NCBI GenBank assembly: GCA_963576735.1
Contig: OY755171.1
Coordinates: 13,268,001 to 13,332,000, forward strand
Length of the DNA: 64,000 bases
Direction of reading: 5' to 3'
DNA from: Bedellia somnulentella
Taxonomy: Eukaryota > Arthropoda > Insecta > Lepidoptera > Bedelliidae
In this document: piece by piece, positions 1-12,454 of the stretch
How the letters are laid out: each line of letters begins with the position of its first letter
Numbering within the stretch: the first letter of the stretch is position 1
The notes under the pieces: generated by a model
What the model saw: only the letters and a program-made list of their open reading frames with translations
The model's database searches: none
Told to the model about the DNA's origin: nothing
Program-made: the position numbers and the translations under genes

Positions 1-111
1 AAGCATTGTATCATATACATTCATCAGATAAATGTTTTCCTTTAGCGGGCATCAAACCCACAGCCCCCGGATCTAACAAAACAAACTAGATTAGTACCTA
101 ACAGGACCACG

Positions 112-507
112 GCCATCTTGAACTACATAACATAACATAACATAAACTTTCACGCCGAATATCCCCGAAGGGGTTGGCAGAGGTACTAATACTTCTGGAC
201 ATCACGTGACTTTGTCACCTGGTGTTCAGAGTACCCACGTTTTGCATGGACAGTGTACTCACGTGATAGGGGGCAGGCCTATCGCCGTTTTGTACGAATA
301 CACTGTCACATGACTAAGTACAACTCAGTCATGTGGGTTTCCTCACGATGTTTTCCGTCACCGTTAACAACCATGATAAATTAACCACACTTATGTCTTT
401 AGAAAAGACAAATTGGTGTAGGCCCTACCCAGGATTAGAACACTAGTCGTTTGCACGATAACCGAGTGTTCTACCCACTGGGCTATCACGGTTGCCATCT
501 TGAACTA
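112..507 (-). mobile_element. Full-length tRNA-derived SINE (family B) with 14-bp target duplication
   Basis: The body at 126-493 is flanked by an exact 14-bp direct repeat (112-125 and 494-507, gccatcttgaacta). On the minus strand the 5' head has an A box matching the Pol III consensus (TAGCCCAGTGG) and a degenerate B box (GTGTTCTAATCC). The 3' end is a run of TATGT/ATGTT units. This is the most complete copy of a family that recurs at 5250, 32622, 37040, 45015, 48830, 50596, 57340 and 63645. The length, boxes, tail and target duplication are those of a tRNA-derived SINE. Confidence 0.85.
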
Positions 508-529
508 TTAAATCGAAATGAATTGAATC

Positions 530-850
530 ATGGACGAGTGGATAGCTGACTAGCTTCTCAGTCCGGGGGGTGTGGGTTCGATCCCTACTGAGAACAACAT
601 TCATGTGTTGCGCATAAATGCTTGCTTCTTAGTCTTGGATGTTATTTATTAATTTATTTTTCATTTTATTTGTTCGGAATACTTACAGCGAATCATACAA
701 TTATTGTTTTTATAAATTTAGTTATCAACTGAGCCAATAACAAGTATTCGCAAAGAGATTATATGTGTATTATATCATATTAAATATATCGTTGCGCTAG
801 TATCCCACTATACAAGTCTTATTTACTTTGGGGCTAACTTGATCTGTGTC
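530..850 (+). mobile_element. tRNA-derived SINE (family G)
   Basis: The 5' head has an A-box-like TGGACGAGTGG and a perfect B box (GGTTCGATCCC). It is followed by a non-tRNA body that recurs in reverse at 50359-50595 and in part at 25270-25400. The body includes a recognisable segment, ttggggctaacttga, near the 3' end. The head resembles a tRNA but cannot fold as a complete tRNA, so I call it a SINE. The 3' boundary is approximate. Confidence 0.6.
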
Positions 851-1497
851 TGTCTATCTAGTTGAGTCATATTTGGTCATCCCAACAATCACGGTAACAC
901 GAATGCATGAAAGATTGGCTTCATTCTGTTGTTTGCGCGGCTATATAATTTCTGATTTGGTCTGAGCTGAGCACCAAAATAGCTAGCCTACTCAGGCCCC
1001 TCCGCCCCTCACCGTGTCCTCTCGGCTCGCCTGCTCTACCTACTTGTATTTCACAAATACGTCTCCAGCCTAGTCAGAATTTCAATATGAGTTTCCATAT
1101 ATTTAGCACATTTTACAGCAAGATTTACAAATCAAAAGACTGCCAATATATGTCCTCTGCACTTTGTCATTCATGCTGTTTTTAGAATTTTCTTTAGTTA
1201 ACATATTTGTTGAAGTCGCCTTAAAGAAGAGGTATACCTTCTACTGCTATCAAAAGAACCCATGCTATAAAGTTAAATCAACAGAAACCCGGAAGTTACC
1301 TTACTTTATTTAATCAAAACTTATGGTGGTATAAAGTACCAAAAAATGGTTTCAATTAACGCAAAAAAAAACAGAAAATAGGCCAATTGGAATCAAAGTA
1401 CCTACAAGTCCATTTTAACTCCATTTTAAGTGTGTACACCAATAATTTCAACCATAGCGGTTGCGAAGCCAGGAGGCCTAGTACGAGCGCTAGATTT

Positions 1498-1761
1498 ATC
1501 GTCCTGATACATACATATACTCACGGCTATAAATCCCTTGAAGGGGTAGCCAGAGCTAGGAAGGAGACATTCCTCAGCCACCTTTGGAAGTTGCGTGGGG
1601 AAAAGATGGTGAAATAAAGGTTGTTGGTGATGGGTCTCGAACCGTATCGCCCAAAAATCCCTTAAAAGCCCCAATACCGTTAGTCGCCTCTTACGTACAC
1701 CCACCGGAAGAAATGGGGTAGTGCTATTCTAAGCCGACACTACACAGCAATCGTCCTGATA
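1498..1761 (-). mobile_element. SINE-A copy with 12-bp target duplication
   Basis: The body at 1510-1749 lies between exact 12-bp direct repeats (1498-1509 and 1750-1761, atcgtcctgata). Read on the minus strand, the element starts with TAGTGTCGGCTTAGAATAGC and ends in a TATG/ATAC microsatellite tail. The same unit of about 245 bp recurs throughout the window. A target duplication of 12 bp and a microsatellite tail indicate insertion by target-primed reverse transcription. Confidence 0.8.
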
Positions 1762-3210
1762 TATCGGTTAAAATGGGTGACAGTATATAATACTAAGTAA
1801 GTGCAAAAGAGATGGCTGTTTTATACCACGCGATGTCTAGTTAAAAGGTCGCTCATACTAGCTATGCAGAACCCGCCAAATATATAACTTCCAACGACTC
1901 ATTTCCGTGGAATCTCATAATTAGGTTGATGTTAGCAACGGTTACTAAATATTTATGACGTCTCAAACATTTATTGATATGAATTAACCTGTCAGCGCAT
2001 CATTTCAAATCTGCTTGGGTCATGTTTCAGTAGCGAATTATAATTGGAAAAAGCTTTTATCCTGTCAGAAATAATGAAAAAACGTATCAAATCTCGATTT
2101 ATTTAAAATAGAGTGTAAGAGAATACTTACATCTCTTTCTTAAAAACATAAAGAGAAAGTTTGCGTTGTTTCTAATCCTCTCTGTAATTTCATACGTCCT
2201 CCGTAGTACAATAAAGCGTAATTATTTTCATATTTCAAGACGTAAATTTATCGCTGAAGCAATTTTTTCTTCGTCGTCGTATTTCTCGATTTTTTACGTT
2301 TCGGCAAATGTCCTTTGAACCAGCTTCTTCGAAATTCTTTGAAATCATAAAAACATTATTTTGGATTTTCTATAAAGCATATTGTCGCGTGGGTTTTTAG
2401 CTAGTAGGGAAGACATACCATAGCCTATCGTAAAGATACGATATTTTACTTTATTACCACCCGTTGATCATAACATAAATGAATTATGACATTTAAGAGA
2501 AGAATAAGTGTGCAGAAGATACCACCTTGCGAACTGTATTTCCTGAAGAAGAGCTGGTTCTTTTTAACATAGTGTTGAAGACATTATAGGGACAAAAAGC
2601 GGATATTCGAAGCATATTAAAGATATAGACTTACCTACTTATTAATTTACAATACACCATACTATTTGTAATAGAGCAGAAATAGTTTATCATAAAATCG
2701 GTGCGGCGTCCATTGTGAATGAGACTTGTTACTTAGGTTACATGCTTAATTTTGGTACTTCTGCCTAATTTCCTTTACAAATACATGGCGCAGAATATGC
2801 CATTTCATGGCCGTAACATTTCTTTTTGGGTACTTACACTCGAACCCTTTGTTTATGTTTAAGTAGACAAAGACCATCGATCCCCATTTTGTACGAGCGT
2901 CTCTACCGCCAGCCACTTTCTAGCTTCCCTCACATTCATAATTTTTATCATAAATGCTCTTTTATTCTTCTGACTTCGGACTTCGGTTAGTGGCGTTATA
3001 ACAAGTAAGTACCAAATCAGTTTAGACATGTAAATGTGGAAAACGCTACTTTTGCAGATTCCTGAAGATAACCTTGAAGCATTAGATATCTGTTGGATGA
3101 ATAGTTATCTACAGGACCATACATCCTAAAATGAGATGGTCAGACATCCGGGATTAAAAATCTATACATTAGTACTTGAGTCTATGTATAGGTTTATAAT
3201 GATTATATTA

Positions 3211-3428
3211 TATACACATACACTTTTGGCTAGAAATCCCTGAAAGGGGTAGTCAGAACTTCTCAGTAAGAAAATACTCTGTCACTTTTGGAAGTTGAGT
3301 GGGGAAATGATTATAACATAAAAGTTGTAAATGGGTCTCCAACTCTTAAAATCCCAATAGCATAAGTTGCCTCTTACGAACATTAATGGCGGAATTGGGT
3401 TAGTGATATTCTAAGCCGACACTAGGTG
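3211..3428 (-). mobile_element. Degraded SINE-A copy
   Basis: It follows the SINE-A consensus along its length: an ATAC-like tail, a segment matching gtagccagagct with changes, the ggagaccc region in reverse, and a terminal gccgacact. Substitutions and small deletions suggest an older insertion. No target duplication is evident. Confidence 0.65.
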
Positions 3429-3731
3429 TTATAAATGTTATATTTAATATTCATAATAAAACCCAAACTTTACCAATAAATTATATATTTACACAACTGA
3501 GTCCCTATCAAATTACACACGTCTACTCTACGAAAGACGCGCAATAATAACTGATCCACCGAAACTCTCGTAAAGTTAATAAAGCTTGAATAAAATCCAT
3601 GACGTGTTCACCTAAGATAAAAAAATGCATTGCGTGCTGTTGTAAAAATTACGAATGTGTCATATAAATTAACATTCTTGGAGCCAGCGTTGTACAATTA
3701 GATTGATAATATGTTGTACATGTTTTTTCAG

Positions 3732-3862
3732 CGGCGCCAATACATCATCACGACGCGCTCCGTCGGAAGCTGTCATCTTTGAAGCTATGACTACAACGAA
3801 CTTCCAAGATTACTCCCTAAGAATGTTGAGGTTATCAATCGATACCATCTTCGGATCAGAAG
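3732..3862 (+). CDS. Candidate internal coding exon of an unidentified gene
   Basis: A polypyrimidine-AG acceptor (ttttttcag at 3724-3731) and a GTAATG donor after 3862 bound 131 nt. These are open in the frame starting at 3733 and encode about 43 residues, including SEAVIFEAMTTTNFQDYS and LRMLRLSIDTIFGSE. The segment is more GC-rich than its surroundings and has balanced codon use. I do not recognise the protein and found no partner exon, so the gene, its direction and its completeness are unknown. It could be chance, an orphan exon of a gene reaching in from the left, or a retroposed fragment. Confidence 0.35.
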
Positions 3863-4224
3863 GTAATGACTAAAAATAATATTATCGGCCTTACTCGGTT
3901 TCGATCAGACACTTTTATTGCGCGTTACAATTCATATAGATGTATTATACAATACGAGTATTCATAAATTTTCTGAAACACCGTGACTGAAGATTAAAAT
4001 ATACTTGCAAAAATTAAAGCCAAAATCATTAATTCTTATAGAGTAATTTTTACATGTGTGACCAAAAGTTACATTATCTTACTGTAATATAAAAAGATCG
4101 TTTGATGTACAAAAGTGTACGAGCACCCATCAAAGCCAGAGAGTAATAATACGATCAATAAGCGTGATATTTTCATCTGGAGTGTTGCGTGGGCATCGAG
4201 CAGTCCACACTTACAGGTATGAGT

Positions 4225-4395
4225 AATGCTGCTCTTGGATGCTCACTTTCGTGTGCGGGCTCACTTTGTACATTATTTTCGCTCCAGCCTACGCACCCGC
4301 ATAGCGCCCGCGCGCGCGGTGTGCTCTTACCCGCCCCTCCCCGCTCCGCCCCCGCATTCAGATCTATCGCACCTGTACCAACTGTCGCGCTCATG
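4225..4395. promoter_or_regulatory. CpG-rich patch, possible promoter
   Basis: A GC- and CpG-rich block (cgcccgcgcgcgcgg and several ccccgc runs) stands out in AT-rich sequence. Such patches in insect genomes often mark promoters or first exons. No TATA box, initiator or clear first exon can be assigned. The overlapping short ORFs on both strands look like by-products of the high GC content. Confidence 0.3.
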
Positions 4396-5249
4396 AAAGA
4401 ATTATGAAATCATTACGTTTAGCTATTACTGAAATAATCACATTCCTAAGCCCCGATTACGATATGTAACCGATTGCACGATTTATGTAATTTTACTGCT
4501 CTAGATTCTAAAATTACCGTTAAAATTAATATGGTAGAGCAAATACTGTACGATTTGACAACACGGACTATTCCTTTGATTTAACAAACTGAAGCACATC
4601 CATTTATTTCATTTCGAGAAATGCTTTGCATAGTCCTGCGTTTTCTCAGGTTCCTTCTTCTTCTCATGTGACGTAGATAATTATGAACACTTAAAACTCG
4701 ACCAATCTTTAAACGAACACAGCCATCAGTTTTTGTTGCAAGAGCAAAGCATTGCTCCGTTCAATTTATTCATCTAAAATTACCGTTGGCACATTTGAAA
4801 CAGTAAATCTTTTCAGACACATTTTCAGAACTGCATACAATTAGCTGTATTGTATCGGCTCGAAATATTACTAGTTCCTTTCTACCGGTGGGTTTCGTAA
4901 ATATAAAAACTGTTAGTGAGTAGAGTACAGAGTAGATATAGAGATAGTGGTTTTGGGATGGGATTGATGATTTTGGGACGATACTTTGAATCTTTCAGTC
5001 TTTTCCTCACTGAAATTTCAAAAATGGCTTAGAAATTACTTATTCTAAGGATCTCTATACTCCTTATTTCGAACATACAATTCCCAAACGTTATGCCTAG
5101 AATGATCTATTACACTTTGAAAGATGCATATTTTGCTGCTATATGAACTACTCGTAGTATGAAAATCATTAATTAGATATTTTTTAGTTATTAATATTTA
5201 AAGTACAAAATAGAACTTACTCTTAGGTGGCGAGTCTAACTTATATTCA

Positions 5250-5490
5250 AGCATCCACGCCGTAAATCCCCGAAGGGGTTGGCAGATGTACTAATACGTA
5301 CGTACGTGACTAAGTACAACTCAGCCATATCGGTTTCCTCACGATGTTTTTTCTCTCCTTTAGCAACCATCATAAATTAACAACACATATGACTTTATAA
5401 AAGACAAATTGGTATAGGCCCGACCCAGGATTTGAACTCATGCCTGTCTGTATTGACGGGCGGTCGTTCTACCCATTGGACTATCACGGC
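5250..5490 (-). mobile_element. SINE-B copy with internal deletion
   Basis: It matches the SINE-B copy at 126-493 at both ends: the 3' segment with ccccgaaggggttggcaga and the tRNA-like head with an inverted B box (ggatttgaac). About 130 bp in the middle is missing. Confidence 0.7.
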
Positions 5491-5930
5491 TATTTTTTAC
5501 TTCATTATTTTACAGAATATTCTTAATCAATATACATTTCTCTCTGATTATAAATTTGCAGCTTTCATCCCTTTTTGAAAATTTTTCTCTTGCTTATCAT
5601 CATCATCATCAAAGCCAATATATAATATTTTTCCACTGAGCCTATCCTGAATATTGTTATTAGGACATATTGTATCACCCATGTTTTATGTAGATTGCAA
5701 ACTAATAACTACTACCGTGATAGTAGCCGGGTCCGAATCATCATTGTTTTCGTCAATCATGCCTTAATTCTCAAATAATTTGTTGAATTGAAACCAGGGA
5801 CCGCCAGATTGGAATTTGCCCATAAATTGAATGTCTGCACACTGTCACCTTTGATAAATAAATAAATTTTGATGAGCACTTAGATTAATATTTTGGGTTT
5901 TCCTTACAAATTAGCCATATTTTCTTACAT

Positions 5931-6178
5931 ATACTCACAACAATAAATCCCTAGAAGGAGTAGCCAGCGCTTCGAAATTATAAATTCCTAATTAGAAAAA
6001 TTCGGAAGTTGGTTGGGGAAAGGATTGCTAAATAAACTTTTTTGGTGGTGGATCTCCAACTGCAACGCACAATAATCACTTACAAGCCTCAATACGCAAA
6101 GTCGCCTCTTATGGGAGTGGAAGTCCAAGGGAAAAAAAGGTTAGGTATTGATATTCTAATCCGACACTATGCAGCTGT
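5931..6178 (-). mobile_element. SINE-A copy, degraded
   Basis: It aligns with the SINE-A unit from its ATAC-type tail (catatactcaca) to the terminal ccgacactatgcag. Many substitutions and a few extra bases (gggaaaaaaagg) show it is old. Confidence 0.65.
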
Positions 6179-7505
6179 AATTAAATGTATGGAATAAATG
6201 TTTTTTCTTTTGAGCCAATTAAATATTGTTAATCGATTGTGTATTATTAAATTCAATTAATTAGTTGAATATTTTTTAATAACATAAAGCAAAACCTGAG
6301 CAACAGCAACAAAGCTATATGTATTCTTATTGTTACACTAGTATGTTTGTTTAAAACGTCAGTAATCGTGACTGCAGCCAACACAGTTAGTAAGTGTTGG
6401 TTGCAAATAGCACGCCATATGGTGTTGCTATTCCAGCTACCAACAGAGCACTGCCCTTATGTGGTCTATATTGGTCAGGGCAAAGGTGCCATTCAACTAT
6501 TGCGCAAAATACTGACATTCTACAATTATGAATACTCAATACAACATTTCAAACCAATAAGTGAATCAGAAACTAGACAGTACATAACAGATCTATTTAT
6601 ATCAAGAATGACTATTTAGGTATATAAATGAACAACACATCTGGATTGTGATTTATGTTCTATTTTTATATTAATGTTAATATTAATAGACAGACAGGTG
6701 TGCTCGTTTTGGCAGAGAACTGTTCGCTGCCGCATTATGACACAACACTGGATTTATTCAGCCATCATCGAATAAAATATTAATGTTGTTAACCCTTGCT
6801 ACCATTGGCTAACCTATTTAGGTGCCTATAAAATTCGTATTGTAGTTGGTTAAATTCTATTGTTTAGTTGCTAGATTCATATATGTCTTCCTCTCGCAAT
6901 AGGAAGAATAGATGTAACTAAATAGGTATGCGTAGAATATAACTATCCAATTTCTTTCTATGGGTGCTGAGAGGCGATAGTGGGTTTTTGGCTTTTTAAG
7001 TGATTTGTTGTTTTATGTTGAGTTTGTTGAGCGATGTGATTGATAACGAAACACCAAAACTAGTCTTTTTATGTAAATAAGATGCATAATGTAAAAGATT
7101 TCACACTATTGGGAACTAATACATATATCGGGTAGACAGAGACTATACATCGTAGCTTTTTAGGGTTTCGTACCTGTAGATAAAGGCCGTACCCTTTTAT
7201 CTTAGACCAACCTGTTTGTCTCTCACCAGACTGTATCTTATAAATATATATATATGATAGCTAGAAAGCTTTTTTTTACAGATGATGTATTTTTGTTGCA
7301 GCTGGAACAACTATTACAAAAATATGAATAAAAATAATTATAAAGAGGATTTTGATTTAAAATTCAAACTAGATTCCAGTACAATGAGGCGGCACTAGAT
7401 CTCGATGCTTGTATTTGTTTTTTTAATATTTTTTCTATAGTAATGGCCTGTGTTTGGCATGAAACTTTACGTAAGGGGATTAACCAAATAATACTTTTTG
7501 CTGTG

Positions 7506-7655
7506 AAGTATCGGCTTTGAATAGCACTAACCCATTTCGTCCCGTGGATGTCGTGAAAGGCAACTTAGGAAGTGGTGGTTTTTATTAATTCTTGGGTGAT
7601 GTGGCTGGAGACCCAATACCAAGATTTTATTAATTATTGTAACATCTTACTCTAC
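7506..7655 (+). mobile_element. SINE-A 5' fragment
   Basis: It starts at gtatcggctttgaatagcac and follows the SINE-A consensus through ggctggagaccc. The similarity then fades before the tail. It is diverged and truncated at the 3' end. Confidence 0.5.
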
Positions 7656-10358
7656 CACAATAAGGTGATGAACGATTTGAAGTTTAAAGAACCTTTATAT
7701 TACAATATTTTCCCAGCTCAAGTTTCAAAAGTGGATGCATGAATGTTTCGTTTTTATGATATGCCACAACTCAACTATTGGTTATGTAGCTCTAGCTCTA
7801 CTACTTTCGCTCTCACTGGAATTTTTGAATTTTCCAGAGGATCAAGCGCGGGTCGAGCCATACGTGCAAGGTGGGCATGCCCACCCTAATCGACCTACCA
7901 TCTCACACTTTTATGATCTGCTGATAGCATGATGAAACTAATACTATGACCAAGAGATTTTTAGGTGCCTTTGCTCACAACCTTTTCTGAGGCCTGGATA
8001 TATTGATGCAGAGGATATATAGATATAATTGTAATAGGATACCAAAAAATAAATGTTACCCTTATCGAAAAGTCAAAATGATAACAGACAATGATACGTC
8101 CAAAACGACATGTTGCATACATTGTGTTCAACGTATGTGATGTAACGAACATGGGATTTGTAATGATGATGATGAAAGATGACAAATAAAAATATAAACA
8201 GTAAGAACTGGTTGTCAAGTACGCAAGTTGTCATTGCGGATAGCCTAGCTTGCCAAAAGATGAATCAACTTGTTACTCGTCCTATTTTTGACCGTTTACA
8301 ATTGCACTGACTCATTGTTCTTATTTTTATGCTGTTATTATTGAGCTTGAAAGATATTTTGCCCCGCCTATACTTAAATTTGAACATAATTTTTCCGCGC
8401 CGTTATTTTATCACTTCAGAATTTCTACCACAAATTTGTTTATAAAGCGACACCTAGCTATAGGACTTATCGTTTACATTTTGTAATCTAGTAATTTTGA
8501 GTACCCACAAACCGCTCACCACCTTGACAGTGAATTCACTTGCGACGACGGGTTTCCTCATAATGTCTCAACTCAACCTTAACTACCTTAATAAATAAGA
8601 ATTTAGATAAGTTCTGTTGACAACAAACAGTGTGACTAAGGTTATTATATCTTGTTAAGAAAAAACTTTAAAATAATATAAAAATAATGATTAAATTGCT
8701 TCTCACTTTGAAAGCAACATTACTTAGAAGGCATTTTTCTACTGTCCGATTAATGGAAAGATACACTCATTTCACTGATTAATCATTTATTTAAGTTTAT
8801 AAATACTTACTTACTCACACCCATTAATCCCATTGGGGTAGGCAAAGACTGTCGATCGCCACTTTGCACGATCCTGACAAACGCATATAAATAAAGCAAT
8901 ATAAATTCATTTTTCGTGTTTATTTTTAATTCAATCGTATTTTTATTATACGTAGGCATCTGAAGGAGGTGCCAAATGTGTGGAAAGATTATGTAGTTTT
9001 AAATCAGTCATCCACAGATGAACTTAATTTAGCCAAGTGGTAAAACATTCGACCCACAAACACAACGTTTCGATTCCTAAGGAGTTTAACCTAATTTGGT
9101 AGTAAGTTTCAGGTTTTAATAACATGCCCCCGTAGCTTAAATGGATGCTTTCCATTTAAGCACATTATTTTTGATGTAAATGTCTCCTCCTCGATCGTTC
9201 TCTAATAGAAACCGTTACTGACATTACCATCCATGGCTCTATGAATTCCTTTAACGAACTTACTTTTAATCCGTCCTTCTTATGTGCCCAAATCATCAAA
9301 AACATTGGTTCAAATTCAATAAGGTCATTCGGCCTTACAAAGGGCTTGTAGGTATCTACTATTAATCTATTAAAAAAATACTAAAATTTGAAACTATTTA
9401 TTTTAAAGGTTTGTTAACATTTATAATTATAATTATATTATACTTATATTTTCTACCGACTTCAAAAATGAGTTACTTAATTCGATTGAATGTTTTTTTT
9501 GTATAGGTATGAATGTTACACGATTACTCACGTATTAATATTCGATTTCTAAAATTGATTTTCTGTTCGGTTGGATATACTTTCAAGGTAGGTACTCCCA
9601 TTTAATTTTTTCAGGTTTGTTTGCGTGGTTAAAAAGATATTTAGTAACTATCAAAATGCATACGTGGACTACTCTGTTTTTTTTATCAAATTTTGTATGA
9701 TAAGTTCGGTTTGCGTAAAATGGCTGAAGGCGTTCCCTTATTTGTTTAAAAATAATTTATATATTCTATCAATGTTCAATATAACCTTCTGTCATTTATA
9801 ACTTACATTATTATATTTCTTTTTCTATACTATGATAAAACTGTACCGCTGTCGAATCATAACATTATATTATTATTTTTTAACAAATTAAATGTTCGCC
9901 TGTCTTCTTTTATGTCTGCTCATTAGATTTTTATTTATGATACAATAAAAACTTGATTATTTCATATGCTAGAGAAATTTTAATTCATCTCGTATTTTTT
10001 GTTACTGGTTTAAGATTATTTTCAAAAAAATTATCTTTAAATACGCCATATAACATATACGGACCCCCGCATATATTTTAATTCAAATTTGGTTTAAAGT
10101 TAATAATAAATTCAATATTCTGAGATCAAGTGTTGTCAATACTCAGCAAACATGGACAATAATTACGTTTATTATGTAGGAATACTAAGAGCCCTTTATA
10201 ATTTTTGTATGTACTGCTTTTATGAATGTTAGTATTTGTAGTGGTAACAGAATTTCATCAAGGGTTAATATTTTACCATCGCGGTTAAAGATGCTTTATG
10301 AGAGACGGACAGTAAAGCTAAAGCCTAATAAAATAGGAGAATAGGGTAACGGTTTGCC

Positions 10359-10608
10359 GTGTAGTGTCGGCTTAGAATAACACTACCCCATTTCTACCCG
10401 AGGGTGATCATAAGAGGCGACTAAGGGTATAGGGGCTTATTAAGTGATTTTTGGGCGATGTGGTTGGAGACCCGTCACCAAAAACGTTTATTATTACCAT
10501 CTTTTCCCCAATCAACTTCCAAAAGTGGCTGAGGAGTTTTTCATTCCAAAGCTCTGGCTACCCCGTTAAGGGATTTATAGCCGTGAGTTTATGTATGTAT
10601 GTATGTAA
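10359..10608 (+). mobile_element. SINE-A copy, near full length
   Basis: A near-complete copy from gtgtagtgtcggcttagaat to the tail of repeated TATG units (10594-10608). The B-box-like ggttggagaccc is present. Confidence 0.75.
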
Positions 10609-11379
10609 TAGGGTAACTAGCTTAGTAGTAGGTTTCCTTTTTTGGCACAGAAAAACTACAATAATAAGAAATTATTAGTAAAGCAAAGTAGTCATATATT
10701 TATTATTTGGTTAGGGTTATAAAAAACAATTCACAAACTTTTCTCAGGTCTATTAAATAGTTTTTTTTAAAAAACATCAAAACCTGTAAAATCGAGTTTT
10801 TTTACCAGATCGTGACACATTTTTTGCTATATTAAAGAAGATATACCTGCATTTTTTATATTTTTTTTGTTGTTATGTTTTGTTGATATGCATAAACATT
10901 ATAATTAAGATCTTCTACTAACGAACTTCAAGGCGCCCGCCCTAACCGTTACTTATAATCGCTGCAAGCATAGTCAAGAACTTTTATACTCTTCATGCAT
11001 GTATGCATTCTTATTATCTAAATTATATTTCTTGGCCAACAATGGTCATGGAGTAAATCATCCAAATTATATTTTTTTACAATAACGGTAGAGAAAATAA
11101 TTTATAATTTGGATCAAAACATGACAAATCTCTCTTGAATGATTTACATTTGTTTGAATTTACTTTATAATTTTGCCTTCCCATTATCGTATCTACAAAA
11201 TATTAACTTAAAGAGCAAAAGTTAATTAGGGTAACCAAGCGGTGCTCACTGTTACTGTCGTGAAAAAATATCTCGATTTTAACACTACTCACTCTAAAGA
11301 ACCGAGACGTGTGCATTACTGCAAGAAATGTACGTGAAACTGACAATCGTAAAAAAATCTAATTTTATTTTTATTGACA

Positions 11380-11930
11380 ATTCCAGAATCCAGTTGTTCG
11401 GGGGTGACCGCAGACGCAGGCATGGGCGGTGGGGTGCCGGCAAGTCGTAGGAGTGCACTGGCTGGTGGGTGAAACGGAGTAGTCCCCTCCAATAAGGGCC
11501 GTGTGCAACCCGAATATACTATGGTAGCGCGGTGCCCTCGCGCACCATTCGACCTCCGTGAACCGCAGTGTTGGCATCATACCCGCACTACACACGCGTC
11601 CGGGAGTTATACTCTCGTATCGAATCGACGAACAGGTGTGTTCATTTTCAACGTGATTGTGATTTTAATATTTTTGTGAGTGATTGTGGCTATCTTCGAG
11701 TGTACCAAGTTGTAACCGCAAGCGAGTCCGGTTCTCCAGGAGTGTAACCTTACCTGAGGCATCCAAAATAGTCGCGATCCAGCGCGCCGCCCACGCGCCG
11801 CCCGCCTTGCCTGAAATCAAATTTTCCATAAACGTGTGCGTTCGCGTCGGTGTACTTGGTTGAATTTGTGCGCTCGAAGGAAGTCTACAATACTGGAACA
11901 GTTTCCACGTATGCTTGTTGAGCAATAAAG
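11380..11930 (+). promoter_or_regulatory. CpG-rich region, probable promoter/5' UTR of the muscle LIM gene
   Basis: A GC-rich, CpG-rich stretch of about 550 bp lies 0.4-0.9 kb upstream of the first coding exon of the LIM gene. That coding exon is preceded by a splice acceptor at 12319-12320, so a non-coding first exon must lie upstream, and this is the best place for it. The exact transcription start and the donor of the leader exon cannot be fixed by reading. Short ORFs across it show no protein family resemblance. Confidence 0.4.
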
Positions 11931-12339
11931 TGTTGGTTGAATGCAGTTGACGCGATGCAGACCACTTGGATTGCTGCCAACGTTTTCATATAAACTAGAC
12001 CATTATTTTTTACGAGTTTCCACAATCAAAATTAATGTTTTGGTGAACATAAAGATTTCGTAACACTCGGAATGTTCAAACAATATGTCATCGGCTTTCT
12101 CATTTAAGATTAATTTGTTTACAAGTTTTTCTGTATATTTAAATTATGTTTATTAAATTTGAATGAAAGTTGGATTTTACACTAAGTCTTATTTATGTCA
12201 TCTTAGCTACTTTTTCATAAAATTAAAGTGGATAATAAAATAAATAAGAGAAACATAATTTTAAGAATAAGTTTAATTTTATAATTTTTAATCCAATTAT
12301 CTATAACGTATTTATTGCAGGATAAGTTAAGCGAGCACA

Positions 12340-12454
12340 ATGCCTTTCAAACCAGCAGACAACCCGAAATGCCCTAAATGCGGCAAATCAGTTTACGCGG
12401 CAGAGGAACGAGTTGCCGGTGGACTCAAATGGCACAAGATGTGCTTCAAATGTG
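12340..12454 (+). CDS. Mlp coding exon 1 (first half of LIM1)
   Basis: The acceptor AG is at 12319-12320, ATG is at 12340 and the donor GTAAGC follows 12454. It encodes residues 1-38 and ends in phase 1, with ligands C11, C14, H32, C35 and C38. Confidence 0.92.

Larger units (their letters stand above)
1..11370. other. Repeat-rich intergenic 5' flank
   Basis: Apart from the repeats and candidate exon listed separately, I see no gene here. The stretches 851-1497, 1762-3210, 4410-5245, 5500-5930, 6200-7500, 7660-8790 and 8900-10355 are AT-rich, show no long ORF and resemble no family I recognise. Short degraded repeat scraps occur near 2853-2935, 7134-7170 and 8793-8895. Because the window starts here, a gene reaching in from the left cannot be excluded. 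Confidence 0.5.

Noticed and set aside
530..600. tRNA gene candidate
   Set aside because: A and B boxes are present but the cloverleaf is incomplete, and the sequence continues into a dispersed SINE body found twice more.
6347..6619. 90-aa ORF on the plus strand
   Set aside because: It begins with a non-ATG codon, is unlike any family I know and has no splice or poly(A) context. It could be a fragment of an unknown element; not strong enough to annotate.
11371..11925. 74- and 86-aa minus-strand ORFs
   Set aside because: They lie in the CpG-rich probable leader region and resemble no family. Openness is explained by GC composition.
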